In this document: piece by piece, positions 1 to 8,374 of the stretch
Layout of the letters: every line of letters begins with the position of its first letter
Position numbering within the stretch: the stretch's first letter is position 1
DNA from: an uncultured Pseudanabaenaceae cyanobacterium
GTDB taxonomy: Bacteria; Cyanobacteriota; Cyanobacteriia; PCC-9006; JAAUQQ01
DNA length: 48,798 nucleotides
Assembly: GCA_937949725.1 (NCBI GenBank)
Contig: CALECT010000005.1
Coordinates: forward strand, 1 to 48,798
Reading direction: 5' to 3'
The notes under the pieces: generated by a model
What the model saw: only the letters and a program-made list of their open reading frames with translations
The model's database searches: none
Told to the model about the DNA's origin: nothing
Translations under genes and position numbers: made by a program

Positions 1-936
1 GCTGAGATCTAAGGCTTCGACTAGGCTTTCAATGCGATCGCGTTCTTGCCCATCAGCCTGACCCGGTCGGCTCCCCCCGGCAATCAGCAATTGGCTATCT
101 CCATGACCTGCCATTGCCTCATCGGCCATGGCTCGCACCAGCGTATCCAAGCCCTTACGGGGGTCAAACCGGCCTGCATACAGCACCAACTTTTGAGCTG
201 GGGTGAACTTGAGCTGCTGTCGGGCTGCATCCTGGTCCAAACAAGCAAAAGTTTGCAAGTCAGTTCCACAAGGAATGATCTCAATCTTGCCCTCATGGGA
301 AATCAGCCGCCGCAGGGAGTCGCGCTCCTGGGGACTGGTTGCAATGACAAGATCACTCTTGGCCAAGCTCTTGCGCTCAATCGCAAGACGCTCTTGGACC
401 ACACCCAGCTCTAGGCCATTGAGATTCTCGGTTGTTAAGTCACCATCTAAGGCGTGAGCCCCCAAGGAATGGGAGGTGTGGACATGCTTGAAGAGTTGGT
501 GCTTGCGCAACTCCATGCCCACCCAGCTCGACAGCCAATAGTTGGTGTGAACCAAGGCATATTGAACTCGTGAACGGACTTGAAACTCTAGGAAGGACTC
601 CAGGAACTCCGGCAAGCAATCATAGAGACGATGACGGTCCACAAAAGTCGTGGGTCCAGCATCCAAACGAATCGTGCGGCAATTTGGCCCATGCTCCACA
701 ATTTGCGCTTGGGCTGGATCGCTACGCCGGGTGAACATGTCCACTCGCCAGCCCTGGCGCGCCAAGGCTTCGCCCAAGTGGCGGACATAGACGTTTAATG
801 CGCCTAGGGCTTCGCGCCCCTTTGAAACGGCAGGATCGCCGTGGACTGAAATGATGGCAAGGTTACCGCGTTCTGCTGAGCCGGGGCCTCCATTATTGGA
901 GTCTCGGCGGCTTGTCGGGATGGGCCTAGCGTCCAT
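1..936 (-). CDS. GT4-family glycosyltransferase, N-terminal part (runs off the left edge)
   Basis: An open frame of 312 codons runs leftward from an ATG at 936 to the window edge without a stop, so the C-terminal part is missing. The start is preceded by AGGAAG at a usable distance. The protein has a short Gly/Ser-rich lead, then ISVHGDP, then GALNVYVRHLGEALARQGW, the N-terminal acceptor-domain signature of GT-B glycosyltransferases of the sucrose-phosphate-synthase/MshA type. HTNYWLSSWVG and HTSHSLG follow, and the second Rossmann half begins at VLYAGRFDPRKG near residue 265. The later E-x7-E nucleotide-sugar motif would lie outside the window. The usual cyanobacterial EAGGQN loop reads EALGALN here, a variant of the phosphate-contacting glycine pair. 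It is likely cytoplasmic and transfers a sugar from a nucleotide donor; donor and acceptor cannot be read from this fragment. Confidence 0.88.
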   Translation of the reverse strand, partial: MDARPIPTSRRDSNNGGPGSAERGNLAIISVHGDPAVSKGREALGALNVYVRHLGEALARQGWRVDMFTRRSDPAQAQIVEHGPNCRTIRLDAGPTTFVDRHRLYDCLPEFLESFLEFQVRSRVQYALVHTNYWLSSWVGMELRKHQLFKHVHTSHSLGAHALDGDLTTENLNGLELGVVQERLAIERKSLAKSDLVIATSPQERDSLRRLISHEGKIEIIPCGTDLQTFACLDQDAARQQLKFTPAQKLVLYAGRFDPRKGLDTLVRAMADEAMAGHGDSQLLIAGGSRPGQADGQERDRIESLVEALDLS

Positions 937-1478
937 TCGATGCTTCCTGTGACCAGAGGTTATTCAGATTATCCTAACCTTCGCTAAGTAGATTTACCGG
1001 TCAATTCTGACCTGACGAAGGAAAAAAAGGGTCTGAACCGTCGAAAAATCATCAAAAAGAGAGCATTAACATCTAGATCTCAAGTCGGAAATCCCTATCT
1101 CCATTGAGCAAGCTGGTCCCACCAATAAGGACAGTGGCAAGCCATATCACCGCCTATTCTATCTAGATCTGACAGACGATGAATACCTGGATTCATTTGT
1201 ATCGTGGCTCCCAAGAATCGGACAGCCACACAGGTCGCTAAGCTCTGCATCGCGCTGAAGCTGATGACGTTGACCTGCTCGAGCTATATCACTCAGACGC
1301 TATGGATAGCAGTGAAATAGGCCATGCTGAAGAAGCAGCGCGATCGCGTTGACGCCCCAAGTGAATCCAACAACTCACTCCATTTCTGCAATCTCAGCCC
1401 CGAACCACTTATCTTTTTGGGAAATAAGGTTAGGGGCCGAGGCGCATTTTATCGTTGTCGTACTCGGGAAACTCCTCC
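937..1478. other. Gene-free stretch with possible coding debris
   Basis: This stretch separates the glycosyltransferase start from the 3' end of the SLH gene. No intact gene, tRNA or convincing terminator is visible. Its middle part holds short plus-strand reading segments that look protein-like and are listed separately as a possible remnant. Confidence 0.5.
1085..1352 (+). pseudogene. Possible remnant of an unidentified small gene
   Basis: A plus-strand segment of about 60 codons reads as plausible soluble protein (it includes EIPISIEQAG, then KPYHRLFYLDLTDDEYL and DSFVSWLP). It has no start codon, with an in-frame stop just upstream, and it ends at a stop near 1260. In another frame immediately after, a second plausible acidic segment follows (DDVDLLELYHSDAMDSSEIG). 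Two protein-like pieces in different frames with no start are what a frameshifted, decayed gene would look like. I do not recognise the family, and chance cannot be excluded. Confidence 0.25.
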
Positions 1479-2708
1479 TTACTGAACCGTCACTGGACTG
1501 GCCAAGGTCAACGTCAAATCGGTTTCAGGGTCGATGACAAATAGCTCGCTCTTGCTGCGGCCTGTGAAGACACCGATAATGGCTCCGGCTCCGGCTCCAC
1601 CTAGAACTTCTGTGGCTTCAATCTTGCGATCGCCCGTCACACCTGAAATCACCGCAGCAGCACCAGCCCCAATGGCAGCATCACGGACAATGCGGCCAGC
1701 CCCAGCTCCCCTGCGAATTACTTCCTTACTGGTCACCACCTGAGAACTTGCATCGAGGTTATAGACTTCACCGCTAGCCAGCTTCAGCTGTTCAGCAAAG
1801 AACTGAGCACCATCATCATCGGACTGGACAAAGCCCATGACCTCACTGCCAGTGGGAACCAGAACGCGACCATTCTGAGTTTGGATCGCCTGGGCAGTGG
1901 TAAGCGTTACAGGAACAGGATTAGGCTCGTTAGGCGCAACGTAGATTTTCTCAGCGGTTTCATAGCGCACCGCTAGGCTCGTGCCTGCGGGGATGGCCAC
2001 CGGAGCGTTGGCAATAGGCGCACTGGCCAGACGCGCCACGTAGGGAGAATTAAGGCGAGACACCTGGGATTGGTTCGTCAGGGCCTGGTAAATGAAAGCT
2101 GCCACTTCAGCGCGGGTGGCGCGGCGGTTGGGGTTGAGCTGACTGACGTTGGGGTAATTGACCACCAATTCGCTATCTGTGGCGGCAGCGATGCTGCGAG
2201 TGGCGTAGTTGGGGATGGAACCTGCGTCTTGGTAGAGTCCGAGGCTATCGGCGATCGCATTACTCGGTTCATAGCCCAAGCCGTTCGCCAGTGACACTAG
2301 CACCTGCACACGGGGAATATTCTCACCGGGGCGAAACTCACTGCCGGGGTAACCGCTGAGGAAGCCAGTTGTATAAGCCGACTCGATCGCTGGGGCTGCC
2401 CAGAAGTTACTGCGCACATCGCCAAAGGGCTCGTAGTTGCGGCTAGGGGCAATCGAAAAGGCTTTATCCACCATGGCTGCATATTGAGCGCGAGTGACAA
2501 GCTCATTAGGGCGGAAGCTGCCGTCGGGGAAGCCGCTGACGATGCCCCGCTGAGAAAGGGCCTCGATATAGGTTGCCGCCCAATCACTGGATTGAACGTC
2601 GATAAATTGGGCCTGGGCTGGGGCTGCGGAAAGTAGGCTAGCGGCGATCGCCGCAGGGGCAGCCGCGACTAAACCGAGGCTGGGAATAGAGTTGGGGATA
2701 AAGCTCAT
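1479..2708 (-). CDS. SLH-domain secreted/envelope protein
   Basis: A 409-residue protein with an Ala-rich signal peptide ending around AQAQ (residue 34). Three S-layer homology repeats follow at about residues 35-80, 96-145 and 158-210; the first is canonical (SQRGIVSGFPDGSFRPNEL, then TRAQYAAM). SLH modules anchor proteins non-covalently to cell-wall polymers, and in cyanobacteria they occur on porins and envelope proteins. There is no porin-like beta-barrel after them. Instead a domain of about 100 residues contains VLVPTGSEVMGFVQ, then a glycine-zipper-like Ala/Gly-rich stretch (about 333-385, GAGAGRIVRDAAIGAGAAAV). The ATG at 2708 has AGGA about ten bases upstream. The role is inferred to be envelope structure or attachment; the specific partner is unknown. 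Confidence 0.85.
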   Translation of the reverse strand: MSFIPNSIPSLGLVAAAPAAIAASLLSAAPAQAQFIDVQSSDWAATYIEALSQRGIVSGFPDGSFRPNELVTRAQYAAMVDKAFSIAPSRNYEPFGDVRSNFWAAPAIESAYTTGFLSGYPGSEFRPGENIPRVQVLVSLANGLGYEPSNAIADSLGLYQDAGSIPNYATRSIAAATDSELVVNYPNVSQLNPNRRATRAEVAAFIYQALTNQSQVSRLNSPYVARLASAPIANAPVAIPAGTSLAVRYETAEKIYVAPNEPNPVPVTLTTAQAIQTQNGRVLVPTGSEVMGFVQSDDDGAQFFAEQLKLASGEVYNLDASSQVVTSKEVIRRGAGAGRIVRDAAIGAGAAAVISGVTGDRKIEATEVLGGAGAGAIIGVFTGRSKSELFVIDPETDLTLTLASPVTVQ

Positions 2709-3016
2709 CGCGTAAAGTCCTGGGTCGTGGGATTGAGGATGTAACGCCGGGGATGTTATGAGCTATTGAATTGTCATCGACCCCATATGTTCCGGACAAT
2801 ATCGAATTTTTAGCTAGCGTTCGTCATATCGCATCTGGGGAGGCGTTTGGGCTAACCATGGTTATACCGGTCCAAAATTTGCCAAATTTAGATGAATTTG
2901 GCCTACAAAAATCGCGACGTAGGGGCTTGTTTTTTCTGCTCTTGGCTCGCTGGAGGCCATGGTGAGTCAGAAGACCCGACCCTTACCGTAAACTCGATTT
3001 TATTAAATTCGCATTT
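2709..3016. other. Gene-free stretch between SLH and hydrolase genes
   Basis: It should hold the promoter of the SLH gene and the 3' region of the hydrolase gene, both on the minus strand. The only structure I see is a perfect inverted repeat at 2881-2902, listed separately. No coding sequence is convincing. Confidence 0.5.
2881..2902. promoter_or_regulatory. Perfect 8+8 bp inverted repeat (GCCAAATT, 6-base loop)
   Basis: GCCAAATT is separated by six bases from AATTTGGC. It lies about 170 bases upstream of the minus-strand SLH gene start and about 115 bases beyond the stop of the hydrolase gene on the same strand orientation. It could be an operator. It could also be a weak terminator, but only a short, interrupted T-run follows it on the minus strand. 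Confidence 0.3.
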
Positions 3017-4648
3017 CTAAGGAACCGGCGATCGCACCAAATGCATCCGCAACAAATCTCCCGCACTCACTGCCTCCACATATCCCGAAGACAAATATTC
3101 ACGCGACTCCGCCTCACCCCTCAAGTAAACATCCACCGCCGCCACCAAAGCCGCCCCTAAATTTGCCTGAAATATCAAATTCGCCTCCTCAAAAGACTGA
3201 CCCAACAACCCCTCAAGCCCCAAAAAGTCCCAAATCACCTTAGTAATTCCCTCCTCATGGGACCAATTCTCAACCACATAGAGAGACTTCTCAGGCGCGT
3301 TTTTTAGCCAACCAAACGGCTCAACCTGCTCCGGCACAATCGGCGCGGCCAAATCATAATTCCCCGCCAGCATCACAGTCGGAATTGTAATTTTCCCCAT
3401 CCCCTCCTCCCCAAACAAACTCGCCACTGGCGATAACCCCACCACCAACTGCACTCGCTCATCTCGCAGACTCCCATCCTGCAAAGACCGAGCCATCGCC
3501 CCAGGCAACTCCAAGGCTCGACAAGCCAACAGCAACGCCGTATCCACCTCAATAAATCGCGACAAACAACGCTCCTGCAAATGGTCAAAATCCACCGTGG
3601 CACCACTCGTCACTAACGCCGTATAGCCCCCCATGGAATGCCCCACCAAAGCAACACGATCTAGTTGAAGACGCCCCTGATAATCCGCCCCATTGCGCCG
3701 CTCCAGCTCATCTAGAACCGCCGTAATATCGAAAGGGCGATCCACAAACTCACTCGGCAAAAACGACTCCTGAGACAGACCTGCTTCCAAGGCCAAGCGC
3801 TGGCCCAAATTACTCCCCACATGCTCCGGCACCGCCACCACCACGCCATAGGATGCCAAATGCGTTGCTAACCCCACGAAATACTTGCGATCAACGGCAT
3901 AGCCATGGGACATCACCACTAGAGGCAACGGTCCAGTTACCCCACCTAGATCTCGGGGCTGATAGATATCAACCGGATAGCGTCGCTCTCGGTCTGGATC
4001 TTCCAGCATCCAGCTCTGGCTGTGTACTGTCCAAGGGCCAAGCTTAGACAATGGTGGCAAAGCTTCTGGGTCGACAGGCGATCGCTCCGCTTCCACCAGA
4101 GCCGCCTGCTTAACTTGGGCGACCACCGTTGCATCAGCATCCCAAGCCGCCCGAATCCTACGCCAATCTCCCCAAGCCTGGGCCAAATCCAAGCGAATAC
4201 TCTCCGCCGGAAATGCCTCCAAAACTCCCATCGGAGTCGCGCCCCCCGGCTCCCCCCCAGCCAACACAATCGCCGCCCGCAACGCCACCTTCCCGCTCTG
4301 TCCAGACGGCATCTTAATAATGCTGCCCGCATAGTCCAAAACCTTATCTCCCACGGGCGAATAGAGCCACTGAGAAGCAGGCAGCGTCTCCGAAGACTCC
4401 ATCGTTTGGGTCAGCCCCTCACGGAGTTGAGTCTGAACCTGAAGCGGCAAAAAGTTGAGAAAAGCCGCTAACTCCGCATCAACCGTTCCATCCTCAGCAA
4501 AGGCCTTGAGCGACTCCACCGCCAGGCTATCGCCCAAAATACCAAACTGAAATGAAATGCGTTCGGCGGCTTGGGCCGTTGTGCAGCTTGCTGTGATGGC
4601 GATCGCTCCAAAAATGAAGGATCGCAGGGCCTGAAATGGACGAAGCAT
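3017..4648 (-). CDS. Secreted alpha/beta hydrolase with N-terminal DUF1400 domain
   Basis: From the ATG at 4648 this is about 543 residues. It begins with a typical signal peptide (MLRPFQALRSFIFGAIAITA, cleaved near AQA), followed by the cyanobacterial DUF1400 region (ERISFQFGILGDSLAVESLK). The hydrolase fold follows: LVVMSHGYAVDRKYF near residue 250 supplies the oxyanion region, GHSMGG near 333 the nucleophile elbow serine, LAGNYDLAAP a candidate catalytic aspartate and NWSHEEG the histidine. Proteins of this architecture are annotated as dienelactone-hydrolase or lipase-like; the substrate is unknown. The frame stays open upstream to an ATG at 4744 and a TTG at 4762, but those starts would put about 30 extra residues before the signal peptide, so 4648 is preferred. 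Location is inferred to be periplasmic or outer membrane. Confidence 0.85.
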   Translation of the reverse strand: MLRPFQALRSFIFGAIAITASCTTAQAAERISFQFGILGDSLAVESLKAFAEDGTVDAELAAFLNFLPLQVQTQLREGLTQTMESSETLPASQWLYSPVGDKVLDYAGSIIKMPSGQSGKVALRAAIVLAGGEPGGATPMGVLEAFPAESIRLDLAQAWGDWRRIRAAWDADATVVAQVKQAALVEAERSPVDPEALPPLSKLGPWTVHSQSWMLEDPDRERRYPVDIYQPRDLGGVTGPLPLVVMSHGYAVDRKYFVGLATHLASYGVVVAVPEHVGSNLGQRLALEAGLSQESFLPSEFVDRPFDITAVLDELERRNGADYQGRLQLDRVALVGHSMGGYTALVTSGATVDFDHLQERCLSRFIEVDTALLLACRALELPGAMARSLQDGSLRDERVQLVVGLSPVASLFGEEGMGKITIPTVMLAGNYDLAAPIVPEQVEPFGWLKNAPEKSLYVVENWSHEEGITKVIWDFLGLEGLLGQSFEEANLIFQANLGAALVAAVDVYLRGEAESREYLSSGYVEAVSAGDLLRMHLVRSPVP

Positions 4649-4869
4649 GGGCAAGAACCCGAAAAAAGAGGCCTTCCGACTATGACATCCATTCTCTAAA
4701 ACGACCTCACGGACTGGAAGTTTTAGCTGTGAGGTTTCACTCATCACGAACAGGCAACGCAAATCTGACCTTTTCGGAGAAGTTCACCCTGCAACATCCC
4801 CATCTCACCAAATAGAGTCACTCAGCGCGTCACCTCAACCGATGCCTTGGACACAACTCCTGCCCGCTC
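4649..4869. other. Short non-coding stretch upstream of the hydrolase
   Basis: Contains the likely promoter side of the minus-strand hydrolase gene and any 5' extension of its reading frame (open back to 4762). No distinct motif is recognisable. Confidence 0.4.
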
Positions 4870-5025
4870 TCACTTCACCTTCTTCTGAACTAACGCTTTA
4901 AACCTTGGCTGAGACCGCAACATCGCCAAATCTCGATCCTCCTGCGCCCACTGCAAATTCTCCTCATCCCCCAACTCCAGCGCCCGCGCCAAACTAATCA
5001 AGCCCCCCGCTGCAAGCAGACGGGG
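4870..5025 (-). pseudogene. C-terminal remnant of a TPR-repeat protein
   Basis: On the minus strand a frame without a start ends at the TGA at 4870-4872. It reads LISLARALELGDEENLQ, then WAQEDRDLAMLRSQPRFKAL. The pattern ALELGDxEN-x-AxxDxDLAxLRxxPRFxAL is a very common C-terminal end of cyanobacterial tetratricopeptide-repeat proteins. Nothing recognisable as the preceding repeats is found upstream, so only the last TPR unit survives. The right boundary is approximate. Confidence 0.55.
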
Positions 5026-5226
5026 TATGCAAGAGGAATCTGCTCCTAAAGCTGCGGGTTAGCTTGCAGAGTCTTTTCTGCGCTGCAAGCAATGGGGAAT
5101 ATGATCCGTTCTAGATTTCCAAAAGGCACTCATTACCGTTACAGGCAACATTAGCCGCACCAGTGCCGAGTGCACCCTTTGGGACAACCTAGAACCTGAA
5201 GATAGAGCCAGGCCAAACTACCGGAC

Positions 5227-5694
5227 TACTTGAGACCCGCGACGATCAGACATAAAGCGCCAATCATAACCACGCCTGTATTGCTAAAGCCAGCTAGGGT
5301 CATCTCTGTGGTCAAGCCCCCAGCTAATCATTTAAATCCCCAGACCCAAAAGAAAAATCAGCTCCGTCGGTAACTGGGTGGCCAGGCTCAAGAAGAAGGT
5401 AGTGAGAGCGATCGCAAGGGCAAATCAGCCCTGCCAGGTGAACTGCGTTAAGAAATCAGGATTGCTCCAGACTATCGCAAGGAAAGCGATCGCTTCAGGT
5501 ACTAAGGCAAAAATGAAAATGTCCTGCCGCCGACGATTTCGTCGCAGCCACAGTCGCCAGCGTCGCAGTTGCCGAGACGGACGTTGGACCACAGCCTCAT
5601 GCTCTAGTTCGTAAGAATCGTTGGAAGAAGCCCAGGCTTGAGACTCCGAAGCTGGGGAGTGGGATTGCATAGGCACAGCCAATGGCTGAACCAT
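5227..5694 (-). pseudogene. Broken N-terminal part of an SLC13/ArsB-type anion transporter
   Basis: Three minus-strand pieces in order resemble the start of a sodium:dicarboxylate/sulfate (SLC13-type) permease. The first begins at an ATG at 5694 with a charged lead, then RRRQDIFIFALVPEAIAFLA, and stops at a TGA at 5425-5427. The second continues in the same frame beyond that stop: FALAIALTTFFLSLATQLP, then TELIFLLGLGI and a TAA. The third, in a shifted frame, reads GGLTTEMTLAGFSNTGVVMI, then GALCLIVAGLK and a stop at about 5227. The element LxGFSNxxVVxIxALxxxxAGL is a hallmark of this superfamily just after the first membrane helices. Two in-frame stops plus one frameshift, and loss of the remaining transporter, mark it as a pseudogene. 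Confidence 0.6.
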
Positions 5695-6159
5695 TTGCCT
5701 CGGTAGGAGACATCATCTATGGACAAAACAGCGATCCTTGGCGACCCAAAGCGATACGAGAGATAGCAACAGACTACTTTACTTAGGCTATCGGCAGGTC
5801 TCATTCAAATTGCAATCTCACGGTTTAACCTCTGAGGAATGATTGGCCTGATGCAACCAGTGTTCTAATGACCGCGCATACAACATTGTGCACTGAATGC
5901 ATTGCCCATCAGCATTCCAGCCGCAGCACACTGTCTTCTCTCAGAGGAATAAGCGAGGCATAGGACTCAAGGCGCAGAGAAACCAAGGCGTGCGTCCATA
6001 GCGATAAGCGATGCAGCAATCCAAAACTGCTTCGCGTCAGTCTCAGCCACCTAGAGAGACCTAAGCCACCCTGAGCCATAAACTCAAACATCCAAACTCT
6101 CATAGCCATGTCCTGGGGACGATAATAGGCTGCTGCAATATGTCCCGAACAAACAAAAA
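5695..6159. other. Gene-free stretch between the transporter remnant and wza
   Basis: No intact gene is supported. A minus-strand open frame crosses 5909-6196 but its product is Cys/Ser/Arg/Leu-rich without domain features, and it overlaps the wza terminator. Otherwise I see nothing here. Confidence 0.5.
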
Positions 6160-6185
6160 CGGAGGCTGAAATACAACAGCCTCCG
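6160..6185 (-). terminator. Rho-independent terminator of the polysaccharide-export gene
   Basis: On the minus strand the stem CGGAGGCTG / CAGCCTCCG with an 8-base loop is followed directly by TTTTTGTTT. It starts 26 bases after the stop of the Wza-type gene, the normal position for its terminator. Confidence 0.85.
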
Positions 6186-6211
6186 CTTTCAATCAAACCT
6201 TCATTAAATGC

Positions 6212-7735
6212 CTAGTTGTTACCAAACAAATTGAAGAGATTGAGAATACTGGTAAATGGCGTCGTAATCCCACGAATAATCTCACCAGCAGTACTGAGAC
6301 CCGAACGATCAACGAAGAGACTATCGCCATCACGCATTGCCGGATTTTGCTCTGAATTCACATCAGCAGCCAAATCAACCTCAATTTGCTTCTTGGTCAC
6401 CGAACCATTGGGGTTGAGACGCAGCAACGTTACCTTGCCAGTGCGAGCCCGCTCGTTAAAGCCACCCGCAGCAAGCAGGGCCTGATTCAGCGGCGTATTG
6501 GGCGGTAGCGTCACCCGACCAGGCTGATCAACCTCACCCGCGACAGTCACATTGATTTCGTCAGGTGAGAAGCTAGCAGAAGCCACTTCAGTAATCTCAG
6601 AATTATTCAGCTCTGAAGCTTCCATCACTTCGATTGTGTCACCATCCTGAAGCGGTAGATCCTGACGGAATTCTCCCTCTTTGAGAAGCTTCCAGAAGTC
6701 GACTTTAATCGACTGCCCAGGACCATTACGGGGCGTGCGATTCAGAACGATATTGCGTACATCAGCAGACTGGGTAATGCCACCTGCAGTTTGGATTGCA
6801 CGAGTCACCGTAGGCACTTGGAGAGAAACAGTATTGCCCTGGGTGTTGCGGAAGGACTCACCTGTCAAAGTGTAAGGACCAGGACGATCAACCTCGCCAA
6901 TAATGGAAACTTGGATCGGACGATCTGGTGGCGTTGCAAAGGAAATATCCGACATGCGCCAAGCCAAATCCATATCAATGCCACTACTGGGCGGCACAAA
7001 CACACTGTCACCGTCACGCAGGCGAAGGTCCTGGTTGATATCACCGCGATTAACCAGATCCCACAAGTTAACTGTCACGGAATCTGCACTGCGGCTGTAA
7101 GGATTGGGCCGACGAATCACAATGCGGCTCAAGTCAGCAGACTGGGTCACACCTTGGGCAAGAATCAGGGTTTCGGTCAGGCTAGGGATTGTCCCTGCCG
7201 TCGTACCATCACCAGGACGCAATGTGTAAGTGCCGGGGCTAGTCACCTCGCCCGCGATCGCCACGGAAATAGGCCTAGCTGTCAACAATCCAACCGTCAC
7301 CACGGGATAGCGAAGAATAGACGCCGCCTTGGCAGAAATAACCTTTTCCGTCATTGACAGCGTTTGGCCTCGCACAGGCACAGCTCCAATCTGGGGAAGG
7401 TTGATGGTGCCGTTAGGCAAAACCTGAAATTCCCCACTCAGCTCAGGCACATTGAAAAAGTCAATCTGAACGAGGTCACCAGGACCCAGCAGATAATCCT
7501 CATCGGCATAAACAGATGGATCAACGGCACGGGGCTGGGAAAAAGTGCCCAGACCATCAGGTGGTACCTGAACACTATTACCCTGAGCCAGGTTAGGGAG
7601 TCGCGTGGAGCCAGGCGTTTGCTCATCCACAAGCTGAGCCACAGCTGCCAAAGGCACCGTTGCCAGGAGCACGAAACCTAGGGCTATGCCTCGAGCGAGA
7701 TTACGAATAGATTGAACGGAGTAATTATGCTGCAT
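6212..7735 (-). CDS. wza: Polysaccharide export protein, Wza/GumB type with SLBB domains
   Basis: A 507-residue secreted protein. A signal peptide occupies residues 1-34 (GIALGFVLLATVPLAAVAQ). The poly-export domain is at about 80-150 (YLLGPGDLVQIDFFNVPELS, then LPQIGAVPVRG). Three SLBB-type repeats follow, each opening with a GEV-x-x-PG motif: IAGEVTSPGTYTL near 160, IIGEVDRPGPYTL near 278 and VAGEVDQPGRVTL near 396. A hydrophobic, possibly amphipathic tail (TPFTSILNLFNLFG) recalls the C-terminal helix that lines the Wza outer-membrane pore. The family forms the outer-membrane channel for capsule or exopolysaccharide in the Wzx/Wzy pathway. No Wzc-type kinase is adjacent, and there is no lipobox cysteine in the signal peptide, unlike E. 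coli Wza. It has its own terminator and a long divergent upstream region, so it is probably monocistronic. Confidence 0.9.
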   Translation of the reverse strand: MQHNYSVQSIRNLARGIALGFVLLATVPLAAVAQLVDEQTPGSTRLPNLAQGNSVQVPPDGLGTFSQPRAVDPSVYADEDYLLGPGDLVQIDFFNVPELSGEFQVLPNGTINLPQIGAVPVRGQTLSMTEKVISAKAASILRYPVVTVGLLTARPISVAIAGEVTSPGTYTLRPGDGTTAGTIPSLTETLILAQGVTQSADLSRIVIRRPNPYSRSADSVTVNLWDLVNRGDINQDLRLRDGDSVFVPPSSGIDMDLAWRMSDISFATPPDRPIQVSIIGEVDRPGPYTLTGESFRNTQGNTVSLQVPTVTRAIQTAGGITQSADVRNIVLNRTPRNGPGQSIKVDFWKLLKEGEFRQDLPLQDGDTIEVMEASELNNSEITEVASASFSPDEINVTVAGEVDQPGRVTLPPNTPLNQALLAAGGFNERARTGKVTLLRLNPNGSVTKKQIEVDLAADVNSEQNPAMRDGDSLFVDRSGLSTAGEIIRGITTPFTSILNLFNLFGNN

Positions 7736-8374
7736 GTTTGGTTCTGTACGTCTCCCGGAGCCGCTCTATATACCTAGAAAGCCCGCTTGAGCGTGTTATA
7801 TAACTTCTCGTCAAAAAATAACTTTGCCTTAGTGTATTCGACGGTGCTAGCCATCGCCATAGCCATCCGAATCACCTTGCTTCATTCAATCTTTATAACG
7901 AAGTGAAGGAGAGCTAAGGAGCCTAAACCCAATACAGAGTTAGGATTCCGTGGATTCCACAAGTAACATTTCCTGGAACATTTCTTCGCTCCGGATTATT
8001 TGGCCAATCTTGCTGATCTTGCAGCTAACAGTTGAAGTATTGGTTATGACTCAAGTGTTGAAGAGACATCTCGACGTTTCTTCGCAACACTAGTTATCTC
8101 AGTCCAGATTCATTTCTGGCTGGGCTTTAGGACAAATAAATGTCCAATAGTTCCAAAGCTTGATTCTATTCCTTGTATTCGGTCTGCTTCAAAGTTTCAA
8201 CAGATTAATCAAGGGCTACCTAGAGGTATGGGCTGCAGCTCTGCTTAGAGTCCAGCCCAAATGGGTATCGTGTTGAAAGGGGCTGCCAAACTAAAAGCCA
8301 GCTGTTAGCAGACTGGCTTTGTTAATTCCACGATTATTGATGCTGAATCTGCGTCATTGCAGGAGCCTAAGTTA
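7736..8374. other. Long divergent intergenic region between wza and the acidic membrane protein
   Basis: About 640 bases without a gene between two divergently transcribed genes. It is richer in A+T than its surroundings in places (around 7795-7830), as expected for promoters. The one clear structure is the stem-loop at 8294-8320. I could not identify confident -35/-10 pairs or a known RNA family. Confidence 0.5.
8294..8320. promoter_or_regulatory. Stem-loop in the leader of the acidic membrane protein gene
   Basis: AAAGCCAG and CTGGCTTT pair across an 11-base loop, about 55 bases before the start codon at 8375. On the plus strand it is followed by GTTAATT, on the minus strand by TTTAGTTTGG. 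It could be an attenuator-like structure in the leader or the end of a small transcript arising in the preceding intergenic region. Confidence 0.35.

Noticed and set aside
1349..1537. 62-codon plus-strand frame before the SLH gene end
   Set aside because: It overlaps the 3' end of the SLH gene in antisense and shows no protein features.
3017..4762. Start of the DUF1400 hydrolase at the TTG at 4762 or the ATG at 4744
   Set aside because: Either would place a long polar stretch before a well-formed signal peptide; the ATG at 4648 gives a normal secreted protein.
5909..6196. Minus-strand open frame of 95 codons
   Set aside because: It includes the wza terminator, has no ribosome-binding site, and its composition is not protein-like.
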